From Diploptera punctata (Eukaryota > Arthropoda > Insecta > Blattodea > Blaberidae), in contig JASPKZ010007250.1 in assembly GCA_030220185.1 (NCBI GenBank), positions 4,103,501 through 4,167,500 on the forward strand: a stretch of 64,000 bases of DNA, read 5' to 3'. Shown in pieces: positions 30,544 to 40,046 of the stretch. The translations under genes and the position numbers were made by a program. A model generated the notes under the pieces. It saw only the letters and a list, made by a program, of their open reading frames with translations. It made no database searches and was not told where the DNA came from. Every line of letters starts with the position of its first letter. Positions within the stretch are counted from its first letter, which is position 1.

Positions 30544-31495
30544 TCATCATCGTAATCAACATCAAGGCTTAGGCCCTCTGGTCCGTTCCGACGTCAAGAG
30601 ATTTGGTGTTTCCATCTAGCAAATGGTCTTCCTTGACTTCTATATCTTGTGGGTCTGTAGTTTAAAATCATTTCAGAAGGTCTATCATCTGGCATTCTTA
30701 GTAGATGTTCGTACCAATTTTGTCTTTGTCAATTTTATCCGTCAATTTAAAAATATTTAATTGATCTCTTATCTCTGAACTTATTTTCTGGTCCATAAGA
30801 GTGTAGCCAGCAGTTGTCTTTCAAAATTTCATCTCCGCTGCCTCTGTTTCTCCTATCTCTACGAGTCAGTGTCCAATTTTCACTGCCATACATAATAATA
30901 GGAACGGCCATGACTTCATAAAATTTCAGTTGAGTATCTTGAGTTGTTTTATTCTTTACTTCTACATATTGTTCCACACAGTCTTTGAAATGTCTGTATT
31001 TTTATATTTATATCTTCTTTTTGGCAATATGATACATTAAAACCCAGATAATAATTGTAAGATTTCACTTGTTCAAAGATATTATTTATGGCAATTTTGC
31101 ATCTGATATGATTTTTTCCTCGAAATGCCATTGATTTTAATTTTGTACATGGAATACATGGAATGTTTAAATTATATTCCTTGCCTACTTTTTGTAATTG
31201 TTTTGCAGCTCTCTGGAAATTATCTTCTGATGAACTAAAAATAGTCTGGTCATCTGCGAATAAAATCGTATTTAAAACTTTGTCACTTATTTAAAATTTT
31301 CAATTAAGTCATCTTGCAATATTTTAATAGCGTGGTTAACATAGTGTATACTAAACAAAGCCGGAGATAGTGGGCATCCCTCTCTTACACCTTGGTTAAT
31401 TTCTATAGAAATAATATTCTTCGCTATTCCTTTGTTAATGCTGATGGTTGTTTTTTGAAAGCTTTCTCATAATCAACAAATAATATAAATGTAGG
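30544..31495 (-). pseudogene. LINE-B copy reaching into the RT domain
   Basis: The longest LINE copy here (~950 bp, 5' end at right). Antisense, from 5' to 3': ILFVDYEKAFK-like sequence near 31470-31490, INQGVREGCPLSPALFSIHY, FILFADDQTIFSSSEDNFQR near 31240, then KLKSMAFRGKNHIRCKIAIN, VKSYNYYLGFNVSY, ATTQLKFYEVMAVPIIMYGS and the C-terminal tail. VDYEKAF, GxxxGCPLSP and FADDQ are RT motifs with both catalytic aspartates preserved. Frameshifts and stops separate the segments. The 3' end at 30544 has only a short CATCATCG tail. Confidence 0.8.
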
Positions 31496-31499
31496 TAAC

Positions 31500-31639
31500 T
31501 TGTATTCTCTCCTTTTTTAACAAGTTGCTGCATTATTAATATGCCATCGGAGCAGGAACGTACGATAGTAACTTATGTTTCATACGATTTTGTTTTCATT
31601 GTGGTCCGGAACATTTAAATAAATGGCATGAGAAAATAT
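31500..31639. repeat. Short segment shared with 55.5 kb
   Basis: ATACGATTTTGTTTTCATTG, GGTCCGGAACATTTAAATAA resembles ATGATTTCATTTTCACTG, GGTCTGCCACATTTAAATAA at 55.53-55.57 kb. This marks a further dispersed repeat of unknown type. Confidence 0.4.
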
Positions 31640-32262
31640 CATCATCATCAATGGCAGTCATGGATTAGGCCATTGGCCTGTTCCGCTTCAGGAAAGAAAT
31701 TGATCCCTCCATCTCTTCTTAGGTCTTCCTGGGTCTCTTCGCCCTATGGGTCTGTAGTTCAATAGCTGCAGAGGTAGTCTATTGTTTGGCATTCTCAGAA
31801 GGTGTTCATGCCAATTATTTTGATATTTTTGAATGATTTCAGTTATTGCTGGTGTGTTGAGAGCTTTGCGGATATCTTCATTACGTATGTGATCATAAAG
31901 CGTATAACCCGCTAAAGGTCTTAATAACTTCATTTCTGCAGCTACTATCCTATTTAATTTACCTGTAGTAAGAGTTCAGGTTTCAGAACCATAAAGTAGA
32001 GTTGGAAGAGCCATTGTTTTATAAAATTTTAGAATTGTATCTGGACGTACTTTTCGGAAAAGAATGCTTTTTACTGTTCCTATAAGTTTTTGAAATTTGA
32101 CCAATTTTATGTCTATGTCTTTACATGTGTCGTAGGAAAGATTGCAGCCAAGATAAGTAAAGTTATTAACTTGTTCTATTATATTGTTGTTAATAACAAT
32201 TTTAGTTCGTATCGGTATTTTCCCTTGAAACGCCATAGTTTTTGTCTTACTCAACGAAACTT
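31640..32262 (-). pseudogene. LINE-B copy, well preserved C-terminal part
   Basis: TCATCATCATC at the left edge is the antisense tail; AGGCCATTGGCCTGTTCCG is the 3' signature. The minus frames 31688-31933 and 31976-32254 read MSKTKTMAFQGKIPIRTKIV, NNFTYLGCNLSYDTCKDIDI, TILKFYKTMALPTLLYGSET, then PLAGYTLYDHIRNEDIR, HLLRMPNNRLPLQLL and GRRDPGRPKKRWRDQF. The stop between the frames removes only ~15 codons. It starts within the strand linking RT to the C-terminal domain. Confidence 0.85.
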
Positions 32263-32530
32263 CTAGATAAAAGAAGAAATTACGATATTAGAAATTGAGT
32301 TAAATATGTTTAAACTTTTAGGTAAAATAAAACAATCTAGAAAAAACTGGAAAGGACATGTCCAAAGAATTAAAGATAGACAAATACAAAAAATTATACT
32401 TAATTACAAACCAAAAGGAAACAGGATGTTGGTAGACCGAAGAAGAGATGGATTATACTTTTTGAATGAGAATCTATGAGACCGAAACAAACCACATGGA
32501 CTTAATCCGTGAATGTTTGATGATGAAAAA
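32263..32530 (+). pseudogene. LINE-B fragment on plus strand
   Basis: Reads, with breaks, ELNMFKLLGKIKQSRKNWKG, HVQRIKDRQIQKIILNYK and VGRPKKRWIILFE-like sequence, ending in GGACTTAATCCGTGAATG and GATGATGA. It lies tail-away from the preceding antisense copy, so the two are head to head. Confidence 0.7.
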
Positions 32531-32539
32531 CGGTTAAAT

Positions 32540-32605
32540 CTCGTTAGTCCCGCGCAACAGCCGAGTGGTTAAGGCAAGATACCTTGGCGCAGAGCTGGTT
32601 TGAAT
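32540..32605 (+). repeat. tRNA-like SINE head
   Basis: GCAACAGCCGAGTGGTTAAG looks like the acceptor/D-arm of a Ser/Leu-type tRNA; GAGCTGGTTTGAATCTCC carries a B box with one mismatch. No cloverleaf closes completely and no other copy occurs in the window. Confidence 0.45.
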
Positions 32606-32639
32606 CTCCTCGAGGGAAGAAATTTTCTCATGAAATCTC

Positions 32640-33012
32640 GGCCAGATGGCAGTTCCATCTCTTATCTATGGATGTGAAACCTGGACATTAACAAAGGCAG
32701 ATAGTAAACAAATAGAGGCTGCTGAAATGAAGATGTTGAGAGCAATAGCAGGATACCAAAGGACCGATAAAAAGAAAAACGAAGATATAAGAACAGATCT
32801 TAATACATTTAATCTCTGTGAAAGAATAGAATACTAACAAAATGCTTACCTTCAGCACGTATTACGAATGAATGAAAAGCGCATACCAAAAGGGAGAAGA
32901 TTGTTGGCAAGACCATTGAAGAGATGGAAGGACCAATTCGACCTATAATGAGATCGGAACAGGCCATTGGGCTTAATCCTTGTTGTTGTTGATGATGATG
33001 ATGATGATGAAT
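32640..33012 (+). pseudogene. LINE-B copy ending in (GAT)n
   Basis: The frame 32646-32837 reads MAVPSLIYGCETWTLTKADS, KQIEAAEMKMLRAIAGYQRT, NEDIRTDLNTFNLCERIEY. After a stop the GRPLKRWKDQF segment follows, then GATCGGAACAGGCCATTGGG and (GAT)n at 32990-33009. A ~100-bp internal stretch is identical to the copy at the right end of the window. Confidence 0.85.
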
Positions 33013-33245
33013 GGGACCGGTGCCCACCCAGGATCATGAGGAATTTAGGTAGCTAAAATAAGTAGCGGCTCCAGGTTGAGGAAACCTCCTATAACTGCTG
33101 AAGGACTCGATATACTGACCACATGTCACCCCTACACTGGCTGAGTTATCGTCTACACCTGTGATTAAATAATGTGGAAGCGAGGTCAGCAGCCGGCTGG
33201 TAGGCTAAGGGCCTTCTAGGACTGTCGGGCAGTGGAGTTCTTTTT
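33013..33245 (+). mobile_element. SINE family S4 copy
   Basis: Blocks CCTCCTATAACTGCTGAAGG, CACATGTCACCCCTACACTG, GGTCAGCAGCCGGCTGG and GGGCCTTCTAGGACTGTCG match the 171-bp copy at 50.41-50.58 kb, ending in GTTCTTTTTATTTT. The left 90 bp have no match there. It abuts LINE-A sequence on the right. Confidence 0.65.
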
Positions 33246-34070
33246 ATTTTAAATCTCGTAAATTGGATTGGGTAGAATGAAAGAGGGAATTGGAAACTTT
33301 TTATTCTTGTTGTAAGCCCTTGTTTTCCTCAACGAGATTTAGGAGCTCTCACCTACAGGGAAGAAATTAACCACACTAATTTAGTTACACTTGTTTTCCT
33401 ATAGATGTCATTTGAATGGTCCGTGGTCAGCGTTCTACCTCATACTGACATCTAGGAAACCAAGGTAGTTCTAGGACGGGAAAATTCACTAAATTTTGCT
33501 TAGAGGCTTTTTTATTTAGGCTTAAGGATCTTTTTGCGAGCCTAAAAATATTCAGACTCGGGACCCACGGCTTGAAGCCTTGCTCCTTGGAATTTTCCAT
33601 CCTAAAAAATCCATCGATCCCGGCCGGGTTTGAACCCGCGACCCTTGGGACCATAGGCAAGGAGCATAACCACTAGTTCACCGCGGCCGTTGGAAACTTT
33701 TTTATAGAAAACCGCAGGAAAACACTCGATAGATAGGCGAAGGAGATGGAAAAGTAAATTATACAAGGGATGATAGGAAAACCAGATGGAAAACGCCCAG
33801 TTCGTAGACCAAGAATGAGGTGGCAGAATAACATTAACTATGATTTGAGAGAAGTAGATTATACAGGGGTGATTGGAAAACATTAGCTGAGGATAGGGAT
33901 GTATGGAGAGCTGTCCGTGCGGCCATGAACCCACGGGTTCGATAGTGCCAGTGAGTTAGTTAGTTAGTTAGTAAGTTATGATTGGAAATCATTAGCTTTG
34001 GATACAGATTATGGACTTCTGGCCATGAACATCTGGGTTCTATCGTGCCAGTGAATTAATTAATAATCAC
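33246..34070 (+). pseudogene. LINE-A copy with SINE insertion and duplicated 3' tail
   Basis: 33246-33303 holds degenerate sequence for SRRLRWAGHVARMGNE up to TGGAAACTTTTTA; it resumes at 33690 after a SINE. 33705-33757 repeats, in decayed form, the VGKPEGKRPV region, which starts again at 33758 (GATAGGAAAACCAGATGG), i.e. an internal duplication. The copy ends at 33950-33978 with GTTCGATAGTGCCAGTGAGT and GTTAGTTAGTTAGTAAG, then a second LINE-A tail (DWKSLALDTD-like, GTTCTATCGTGCCAGTGAAT) runs to 34065. Confidence 0.8.
33304..33689 (-). mobile_element. SINE family S3, with target duplication
   Basis: 386 bp flanked by TTGGAAACTTTTTA (33290-33303) and TTGGAAACTTTTTTA (33690-33704). Antisense head: CGGCCGCGGTGAACTAGTGG, CCAAGGGTCGCGGGTTCAAA, CCCGGCCGGGATCGATGG, with a clear A-box/B-box pair. 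The body includes GAGGTAGAACGCTGACCACG and ends with TTGTAAGCCC-complement sequence. A body fragment without the head occurs at 37.6 kb. Confidence 0.8.
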
Positions 34071-34335
34071 GAATAGGAAGTTACAAGAAGGAAATGTAAA
34101 AGAACATAGAAATATATGGAAGAATAAAACTAGTAAAAAAATCACTTTGAGAACATTTTCAAAATTGTCAATTATGGCTTGAGTTTTGAGTAAGTTTCAA
34201 GTGTACTTAGACACTTTCCTTATGACTTGATCAAACTTACAGTTGACACAGAGGAAGATAAACAAAACACGAGAAGTTGACCTCACTTCAGTTAACTAAC
34301 TTTTCTTCAAATCAATTATTTTCCTGACGATAATT
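34071..34335. other. No recognised feature
   Basis: A-rich sequence without frames or matches between two opposite LINE-A copies. Confidence 0.35.
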
Positions 34336-34339
34336 CCGT

Positions 34340-35060
34340 CTTACTTAATAACTAACTCACTGGCTCTATCGAACCCATAGGTTCATGGCCGCGCGGACAT
34401 AAGATATTCATACGTCCCTCTCCTGAGCTAATGTTTTCCAATCATCCCCTGTATAATCTACTTCCCTCAAATCATGGATAATTTTATTCTCCCACCTCAT
34501 TCTTGGTCTACCAACTGGGCGTTTTCCCTCTGGTTTTCCTACAAGAAGCATCCATGCACCTCTTTGATCCCCCATAAAAATAAATACAAAAGTGATTATA
34601 TTTAAAGTACCTTTTATTTCCAATTAAGTATTTACGAAATTAATTAAAAATCAATCAAGTTATATTGAATTGCACATTAAAACTTTCAATGTAAATAAAA
34701 ACCGTGCCACATGTCCTGCCCACCGCAGTCTTCGAGACTTAACTGTTCTTATTATACCTGGCTTCCTAAACATATCATGTAGCTCACTATTATGTAGTTT
34801 TCTCCATTCACCTGCCTGTTCATCTCTTTTTGACCCAAAATTGTTCCTAACAACTCTATTCTCAAATACTCGTAATCATCTTTCCTACCTTAAAGTACGA
34901 GTCCATGTTTCGCATCCATATAATATAACTGGGAGAATAACTGTTTCATATATTTGCAGTTTAACGTTTTTTGAAAAGAGTTGGATCTACAAGAGTCCCT
35001 ATAATGTAAAATAGCACGCATTTTCAGAATTGAGCCTATGTTTAATCTATTTGTGCATCG
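34340..35060 (-). pseudogene. LINE-A copy interrupted by ~130 bp
   Basis: Antisense frame 34408-34623 holds GAWMLLVGKPEGKRPVGRPR and DLREVDYTGDDWKTLAQERD. At 34577, CCCCAT is followed by ~130 bp of AT-rich sequence, and the LINE resumes near 34707 with CGTGCCACATGTCCTGCCC. It ends around 35060 with TTGAGCCTATGTTTAATC. The terminal repeat at left is AATAACTAACTCACTGG. Confidence 0.8.
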
Positions 35061-35267
35061 CATTCCTATTTGCCCTATTTGTCTTACATAATAGTTGAAA
35101 CAAATTGGATTTATTCAGAATCATAAATTCTCAAAGTGTGCCGCACTAAACAACTGATTGAATGTGCAAAAAAAAAAAATATGGACTTAAAATACATAGG
35201 CTTACTTCTTCTTCTGAAGATATAACCCTCTAATTGAAGGCTTTGAAGGAGCCCGGAATTTATACTG

Positions 35268-35906
35268 ACCATTTAACTCATGCCACAAATGCTAGTCAAT
35301 GACCAATCACGTTTCAATGAATGTTGTTTTACAACCAATGACAGTCGTGTTTCACCTCGCTCTTTATCGATTTCTCGTTATCAGCTCCTGCTTTTGTGAT
35401 AAAGAAAGCTCCTCCTTTTTAATGTTCTGAACAGGTCAAAGCATTATTTTTCTCCAGCAAATAGGCCTACATTGAATATAGCAAATAATGAAAAGATCCC
35501 TTGCTTTTACTGAGTTGTTTACTAAAAAAATAAATGAATAACCCGTAATGTTGATTATGATATAGGCCTATAGTTTGATGTGTTTCATTATTTCTCCACT
35601 TGGGTGCAGTCTTACAATATTGCGATCTTATTTGGCAATAAATAATATGATCAAGCAGCAGTGAATGAACATAACCTCACATTTCTGATTTGTTTTCAAA
35701 CATCGCCGTTTACATTAAATATATAAATATTTTAAAATAACTATAGTTAAACAATGATTTGTGAGTAAACATCTTAATTTGATTCGTTAAATAGTCTTAA
35801 CAAATGCCACTCTTGATTTCCAAATTCTCTAGATAAATTCACTCCTCACTTCGTGAGTCGTGAATTTATCGATCATTTGGAAATCACTCGTGGCATTACT
35901 TATGAC
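35268..35906 (+). repeat. R650 dispersed repeat, copy 5
   Basis: Starts ACTCATGCCACAAATGC, ends TGGCATTACTTATGACT, and carries the long form of the terminal hairpin, including CACTCCTCACTTCGTGAGTC as in copy 1. A short internal deletion removes the AACACATTTGA region. Confidence 0.8.
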
Positions 35907-35909
35907 TAA

Positions 35910-36105
35910 AAACCTTCTCGCGGCATCATGGCTCTGGGGTTGACTCAGTCTCAAACTGAAATGAGTACTATCTGCTTGTTCTGGGGGTAAAGGCGATCGT
36001 CATGCAGGATTCACAACCCGCCTGACATTTAGTGCCGACTGTGTATATAAGTGGGAGCATAACCTCCTACTCTCCTGAAGACCTCCTAAAGTCTGTAGTT
36101 TATAC
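35910..36105 (+). mobile_element. Old SINE S2 body
   Basis: AACCTTCTCGCGGCATCATG, ATGAGTACTATCTGCTTG, TTCTGGGGGTAAAGGCGATC, TGTCATGC-type and TAACCTCCTACTCTCC blocks follow the S2 body order of 57.5 kb, without its tRNA head and with about 20% difference by eye. Confidence 0.65.
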
Positions 36106-36118
36106 ATTCTGTATAATA

Positions 36119-36144
36119 TGTGTGTGTGTGTGTGTGTGTGTGTG

Positions 36145-36193
<49 letters not shown>

Positions 36194-36204
36194 TTGTGTG
36201 TGTC
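36119..36204. repeat. (TG)n microsatellite
   Basis: Long TG repeat with two interruptions (GTTGTG near 36144 and GCTTTG near 36192). Confidence 0.95.
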
Positions 36205-36354
36205 TGTTAACTCTCTAGCGGTGGCAATTTTGTTATTAATCGAAACCAAACTGGGCACATAACAATTAATTAAAACAGCAAGTTCCAGTTTGTTAACTAG
36301 CAAAATCGGACCATTAGGTTTAAGAGTTCATCTGAAGTGAAAATTTGAAATTTC

Positions 36355-36695
36355 CTTAACTACCTCACTGGCACTATTGAACCCGATGGTTCATGACCGC
36401 GCGGACATAAGCTATTCATACATCCCTATCCTGCTCTAATTTTTTCAGACATTTCCTGTAACCCGCTTCCTTCAAATCATATTTAATGTTATTCTCCCAC
36501 CTCAATCTTGGTCTACCAACTGGGCGTTTTCCCTCTGGTTTTCCTACAAGAACCTTCCATTCACTTCTTTCATTCCCCATTCGTGCAACATGTCCTGCCC
36601 ATCGCCGTCTACGAGACTTAACTGTTCTTATTATATCTGGCTTCCTATAAAGATCTTGTAGTTCACTGTTATGTAGTCTTCTCCATTCACCTATT
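36355..36695 (-). pseudogene. LINE-A 3' fragment
   Basis: Antisense order from the terminal CTCACTGGCACTATTGAACC through AACTGGGCGTTTTCCCTCTG, CATGTCCTGCCCATCGCC to GTAGTCTTCTCCATTCACCT. Truncated at the segment for EQTGEWRRL. No open frame of note. Confidence 0.8.
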
Positions 36696-36699
36696 AAAC

Positions 36700-36790
36700 T
36701 TCCCTACTGATCGCAATGTTCGATGTTTTACAACGAACCACAGTATATGCTATTAAAATGAATGGAAGAGGGGGTTTACTTTAAGCCCGA
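36700..36790 (-). repeat. T285 fragment
   Basis: GATCGCAATGTTCGATGTTT, ACAACGAACCACAGTATATG is the complement of the GTTGTGAAACATCGAAAATT part of T285. Adjacent sequence has GGGTTTACTTTAAGCCCGAA, also in T285. Confidence 0.65.
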
Positions 36791-36865
36791 ATTTAAAAAT
36801 TGACACACCCGCCATGATTAGTACATTGCAATGTATTCCTAAAATGTAAATAACTCTTAAATTGA

Positions 36866-37165
36866 CAATATATCATATATATATATATATATGTTATAAT
36901 TGATTATTAACATCGATAAAGTGTCACTGCTATAAAGTAAAAATATTCTCTTTAATTTGCTTACTTGTGATAGTCAGCTACTAGGTGGCAGTGGAGACAT
37001 CTAGTAATAATGGAGAATACAATATATACATAAGAAAAATAAGTGTTTGAATTGGATTCGCCTAGTGGTGCAATGGATAACACGCTGGGGTACCGACCCA
37101 GAATTCCGGGTTCGAATCCCGTCCAGGCATTTATTTTTCTTATCATGTCATATATATATAAATAT
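36866..37165 (+). mobile_element. tRNA-carrying element, copy 2, between (TA)n arrays
   Basis: TA repeats at 36866-36891 and 37142-37176 (interrupted by AA) flank ~250 bp with the same block order as the copy at 29.1 kb: ATCGATAAAGTGTCACTGC, AATATTCTCTTTAATTTGC, GTCAGCTACTAGGTGGCAG, GTAATAATGGAGAATAC, CATAAGAAAAATAAGTG, tRNA-like module and TTTATTTTTCTTATCATG. The inverted pair AAGAAAAATAA and TTATTTTTCTT brackets the tRNA. Confidence 0.7.
37060..37129 (+). tRNA. tRNA-Arg-like module (probably pseudo)
   Basis: GCCTAGTGGTGCAATGGATA has a perfect A box and a D-arm very like tRNA-Arg. Anticodon stem CTGGG/CCCAG, loop GTACCGA with 34-36 reading ACC. T-arm CCGGG TTCGAAT CCCG(T). The acceptor has a mismatch (CTA opposite CAG). 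T-run terminator TTTATTTTT follows. The loop and sequence differ from the 29.1-kb copy by compensating changes in the anticodon stem (GAG/CTC versus GGG/CCC). Confidence 0.5.
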
Positions 37166-37174
37166 ATATATATA

Positions 37175-37521
37175 TAAGTCCACTGCAGTGGTCTCGAGGT
37201 AGCATGCTGCATTGTGACACAGTGGGCCCGGGTTCAATCCCCGGTCAGGGCACTTTTTTCTGGGTGAGGTTTTTATTGGGATTTTTCCTCACGTGTAAGA
37301 CAAATGTCAGGAAAACTTTAAGGCCCAAACAGTCCCTGAAATCATGTGGCCATCATCATCATCATCCTTATCATTATCGCCATCATCATCATCCTTCACC
37401 GGTGTGGAAAGCAATGGGAAGCTACCACACTTACAATTCCCTAGTAAAGCTGCAAAGCATAGCATGAAAATGCTATAATTGCAGAGTGAAAGACCTGCCT
37501 TCGGGCAGAATTACTATGGAT

Positions 37522-37586
<65 letters not shown>
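37175..37586 (+). mobile_element. SINE family S1, fullest sense copy, with (TA)n tail
   Basis: Head: GTGGTCTCGAGGTAGCATGC and GGGCCCGGGTTCAATCCCC. Body: TCTGGGTGAGGTTTTTATTG, AATGTCAGGAAAACTTTAAG, CATCATCATCATCC, ACCGGTGTGGAAAGCAATGG, ATAGCATGAAAATGCTAT and GACCTGCCTTCGGGCAGAA. The 3' end runs into (TA)n at 37527-37586. The AGCATGAAAATGCT palindrome is conserved in all S1 copies. Confidence 0.85.
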
Positions 37587-37588
<2 letters not shown>

Positions 37589-37589
37589 G

Positions 37590-37760
37590 ACGTAGCCTCT
37601 CCTTTGTTAGGAGTTACTAGAGCAAGTTAATTTAGTTACCTGATTTGCCCATAGATGTCATGAATGGCATTCGGTCAATACACCGACTCAATGAGGCAAC
37701 TAAGGTATTACTAGGACGTTGAGGTAGGTAAATTTTACTTAGAGGCCTCACACTCATTTT
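37590..37760 (+). repeat. SINE S3 body fragment
   Basis: AATTTAGTTACCTGATTTGC, CCATAGATGTCATGAATGG, ACTAAGGTATTACTAGGACG and TTACTTAGAGGCC match, on the same strand, sequence at 33.38-33.51 kb, the complement of the S3 SINE. The tRNA head is absent. Confidence 0.65.
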
Positions 37761-37762
37761 TA

Positions 37763-38175
37763 GTGGTATATAAAGAAGTTAAACCAAAAAAACAGATTGC
37801 GCCAAGCATCGAACGTTTCTTCAGTATAAATAAAGACGTACCTAATTCCGCTCGTAACTGGCCCTGTATCCCCGCTATCCCCTGCACTCATCTGCTTTTC
37901 CTGAAGCCCAGCCGACTCTTGGCAAAACCTCGAGCCAACCCTTTCATCACCTCGGCGTGCTTTAAGGAACCCGGGGTGAGAGGTGAGGCAGAGATATCAC
38001 TTTGAAGCCCCTTCTGGTTATCTAATTCACACAATTTTCTTTTGACAACGAAACTCATGAATATAATATTGTCAAATCCGCCTCAACTACAGCATCATGG
38101 AGCTGCAGTCATCATTTCTACAGATAACAACCGCAGCCGGTTTCATATCAAAATATTAAAGGTATTATTAATAAT
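37763..38175. other. Unassigned stretch with an 80-codon frame
   Basis: The plus frame 37763-38005 reads IERFFSINKDVPNSARNWPC and is proline/lysine rich, with no known motif. It could be part of the S3-bearing repeat or unrelated sequence. Confidence 0.25.
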
Positions 38176-38178
38176 AAT

Positions 38179-38181
38179 GAC

Positions 38182-38227
<46 letters not shown>

Positions 38228-38640
38228 TTTATTTCCAGGATTAGGTCAATGCGACCTGTTCCGGTCTTAAGTCCATCGTTTCCTTGACCGTCCCAAATAG
38301 ATTTTTCCATGTGGTTTGTAGGTGTTGATCTTTTTGGGTAATCTTGTATTGTCCATTCCGTCTAAATGTTCTTTCAATTGGTATTTGTGCTCTTCTAGTT
38401 TATCGACTATTGAAAATATCTCCAGTTCATTTCTTATTGATTCATTGTGTAATCTATCCATACGTGTACATCCTTTTACGGATCATAAAAAATTCATTTT
38501 AGTGGCTTGAATGTGTGAGATATATTTTTTTGTAAGTATCCAAGATTCAGGTCCATATAAAAGAACAGGAACAGCCATAATTTTATAAAACCTGAGCTCA
38601 GTTTCTATTCGAGTCTTTCGGAGAGTTCTTCTTATGGTGC
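38179..38640 (-). pseudogene. LINE-B copy with AAT-repeat 3' tail
   Basis: (AAT)n at 38179-38226 is followed by CCAGGATTAGGTCAATGCG and the antisense LINE-B tail. Minus frame 38267-38461 reads RLHNESIRNELEIFSIVDKL and LDGMDNTRLPKKINTYK. Further right, antisense ILLYGPESWIL-like sequence and CATTAAGAACTC-type blocks lead to GTGCCACAATAATAAT. Confidence 0.75.
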
Positions 38641-38641
38641 C

Positions 38642-38643
38642 AC

Positions 38644-38713
<70 letters not shown>
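38642..38713. repeat. (AAT)n microsatellite, LINE-C 3' tail
   Basis: About 70 bases. By orientation it is the 3' tail of the antisense LINE-C copy to its right. Confidence 0.9.
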
Positions 38714-39217
38714 TATCGGTTATTTAATATCTTTGACATCGTCCGATTCCTGATAGCCAATTTTGTTGGTCCATCCAATCACCTGGTTGTAGATGTTTCT
38801 CCTTCATGTATAAATGTATTCCCTGACTCCAGGAAGTTTTAGGTCTTCCTCTGCCTCGTCTTCCCTCAAGTTTCCATTCCAAAACACATTTCGGTAGTAG
38901 ATCCTCTTCCATTCCCTGAACATGTCCGTACCATCTTAAGTGCTGAGTTCCAATATGATCAAAAATAGTGTCTTCCATCTTCATTTTTTCCCTTATAATG
39001 GAGTTTCTAATTTTTTTCTCTTCCTGAAATTCTTGCTGCCTTTCGTATAAAATCCATATCAGTTGCCAAAAGCTACTTTTTTTTTTTTTTTGTTAATGGT
39101 CAAAGTTCTGCTCCACAAGTAATGATGCTATTAACAAATTGTATGTTATATATTAATTTTATTTTTATTACTTATATTTTTATCTCACAATATTCCATTG
39201 AGGCAAGCAATTGCAAC

Positions 39218-39219
<2 letters not shown>
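38714..39219 (-). pseudogene. LINE-C copy
   Basis: Minus frame 38724-38984 reads KMEDTIFDHIGTQHLRWYGH, VQGMEEDLLPKCVLEWKLEG, RRGRGRPKTSWSQGI and DWMDQQNWLSGIGRC, the LINE-C C-terminal domain. Further right only decayed sequence with a poly-T interruption at 39078-39091 remains. Confidence 0.8.

Positions 39220-39271
<52 letters not shown>
39220..39271. repeat. (AAT)n microsatellite
   Basis: About 50 bases between a LINE-C and a LINE-A copy; the LINE-A 5' truncation point lies exactly at its right edge. Confidence 0.9.
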
Positions 39272-39273
<2 letters not shown>

Positions 39274-39670
39274 GTATTTAGGAAGATTTTTGGACCAAAG
39301 AGAGAAGAACAGACAGGTGAATGGAGAAGTCTACTTAACAACGAACTACATGGTCTTTATAGGAAGCCAGATATAATAAGAACAGTTAAGTCTCGTAGAC
39401 TGCGATGGGCAGGACATGTTGCACGTATGGGGAATGGAAGACTTGCATGGAAGCTTCTTGTAGGAAAGCCAGAGGGAAAACGCCCAGTTGGTAGACCAAG
39501 AATGAGGTGGGAGAATACATTAACTATAATTTGGGGGAGGTAGATTGTACGGGGAATGATTGGAAAGCATTAGCTCAGGATAGGGATGTATGGAAACCTT
39601 ATGCCCGCGCGGCCATGAACCTACGGGTTCGATAGTGCCAGTGAGTAAGTAAGTAATAATAATAATAATA
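39272..39670 (+). pseudogene. LINE-A copy, well preserved
   Basis: The frame starts in the AAT repeat and reads KVFRKIFGPKREEQTGEWRS, LYRKPDIIRTVKSRRLRWAG, WKLLVGKPEGKRPVGRPRMR until a one-base deletion in GAGAATA(A)CATT shifts it at 39513. The tail is intact: GTTCGATAGTGCCAGTGAGT with AAGTAAGTAATAATAATAAT. This is a young-looking copy. Confidence 0.85.
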
Positions 39671-39754
39671 TCAACCTGCACAAATTACAAATACATGTTT
39701 AAACTATACTAATTATAAAAAGTTTAAAGCATTAACTCGTGTCCAACTCAGGGT

Positions 39755-39830
39755 CGGGCCGAGAAATGAGATGAGATGAGCCCCTATATATATTGAGGTC
39801 TGTGAATTACAAGTTCGCCGGCTGACCACT
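39755..39830. repeat. Short repeat shared with 43.7 kb
   Basis: GAGATGAGATGAGCCCCTAT, ATATTGAGGTCTGTGAATTA resembles GAGATGAAATGAAACCCCTA, TTTAATGAGGTCTGTAAACG at 43.71-43.76 kb. Confidence 0.45.
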
Positions 39831-40046
39831 CCTGACGCACCGCCACAGGGGCGGATGAATGGAATAAAACGAAATGGATGAAATGAATATGGAGAAATGG
39901 TGGAATGAATTTTGTGGCAGGGGAAAACAATAGTAATCATTAGGATCGCTGATTTACAACAGTCATTACTTATTGAATGCCCTAGTATAGGAAATGGACA
40001 GTGAATGGATCTAATCTTGTCAGACCTAAAGGGTTTCCGCTCTTAA

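Noticed and set aside
34577..34706. 130-bp AT-rich block in LINE-A as a defined transposon
   Set aside because: It is clearly extra sequence relative to other copies, but no terminal repeats, tail or exact target duplication were seen.
36032..36303. Val-Cys and Thr-His repeat frames
   Set aside because: Translations of the (TG)n microsatellite.
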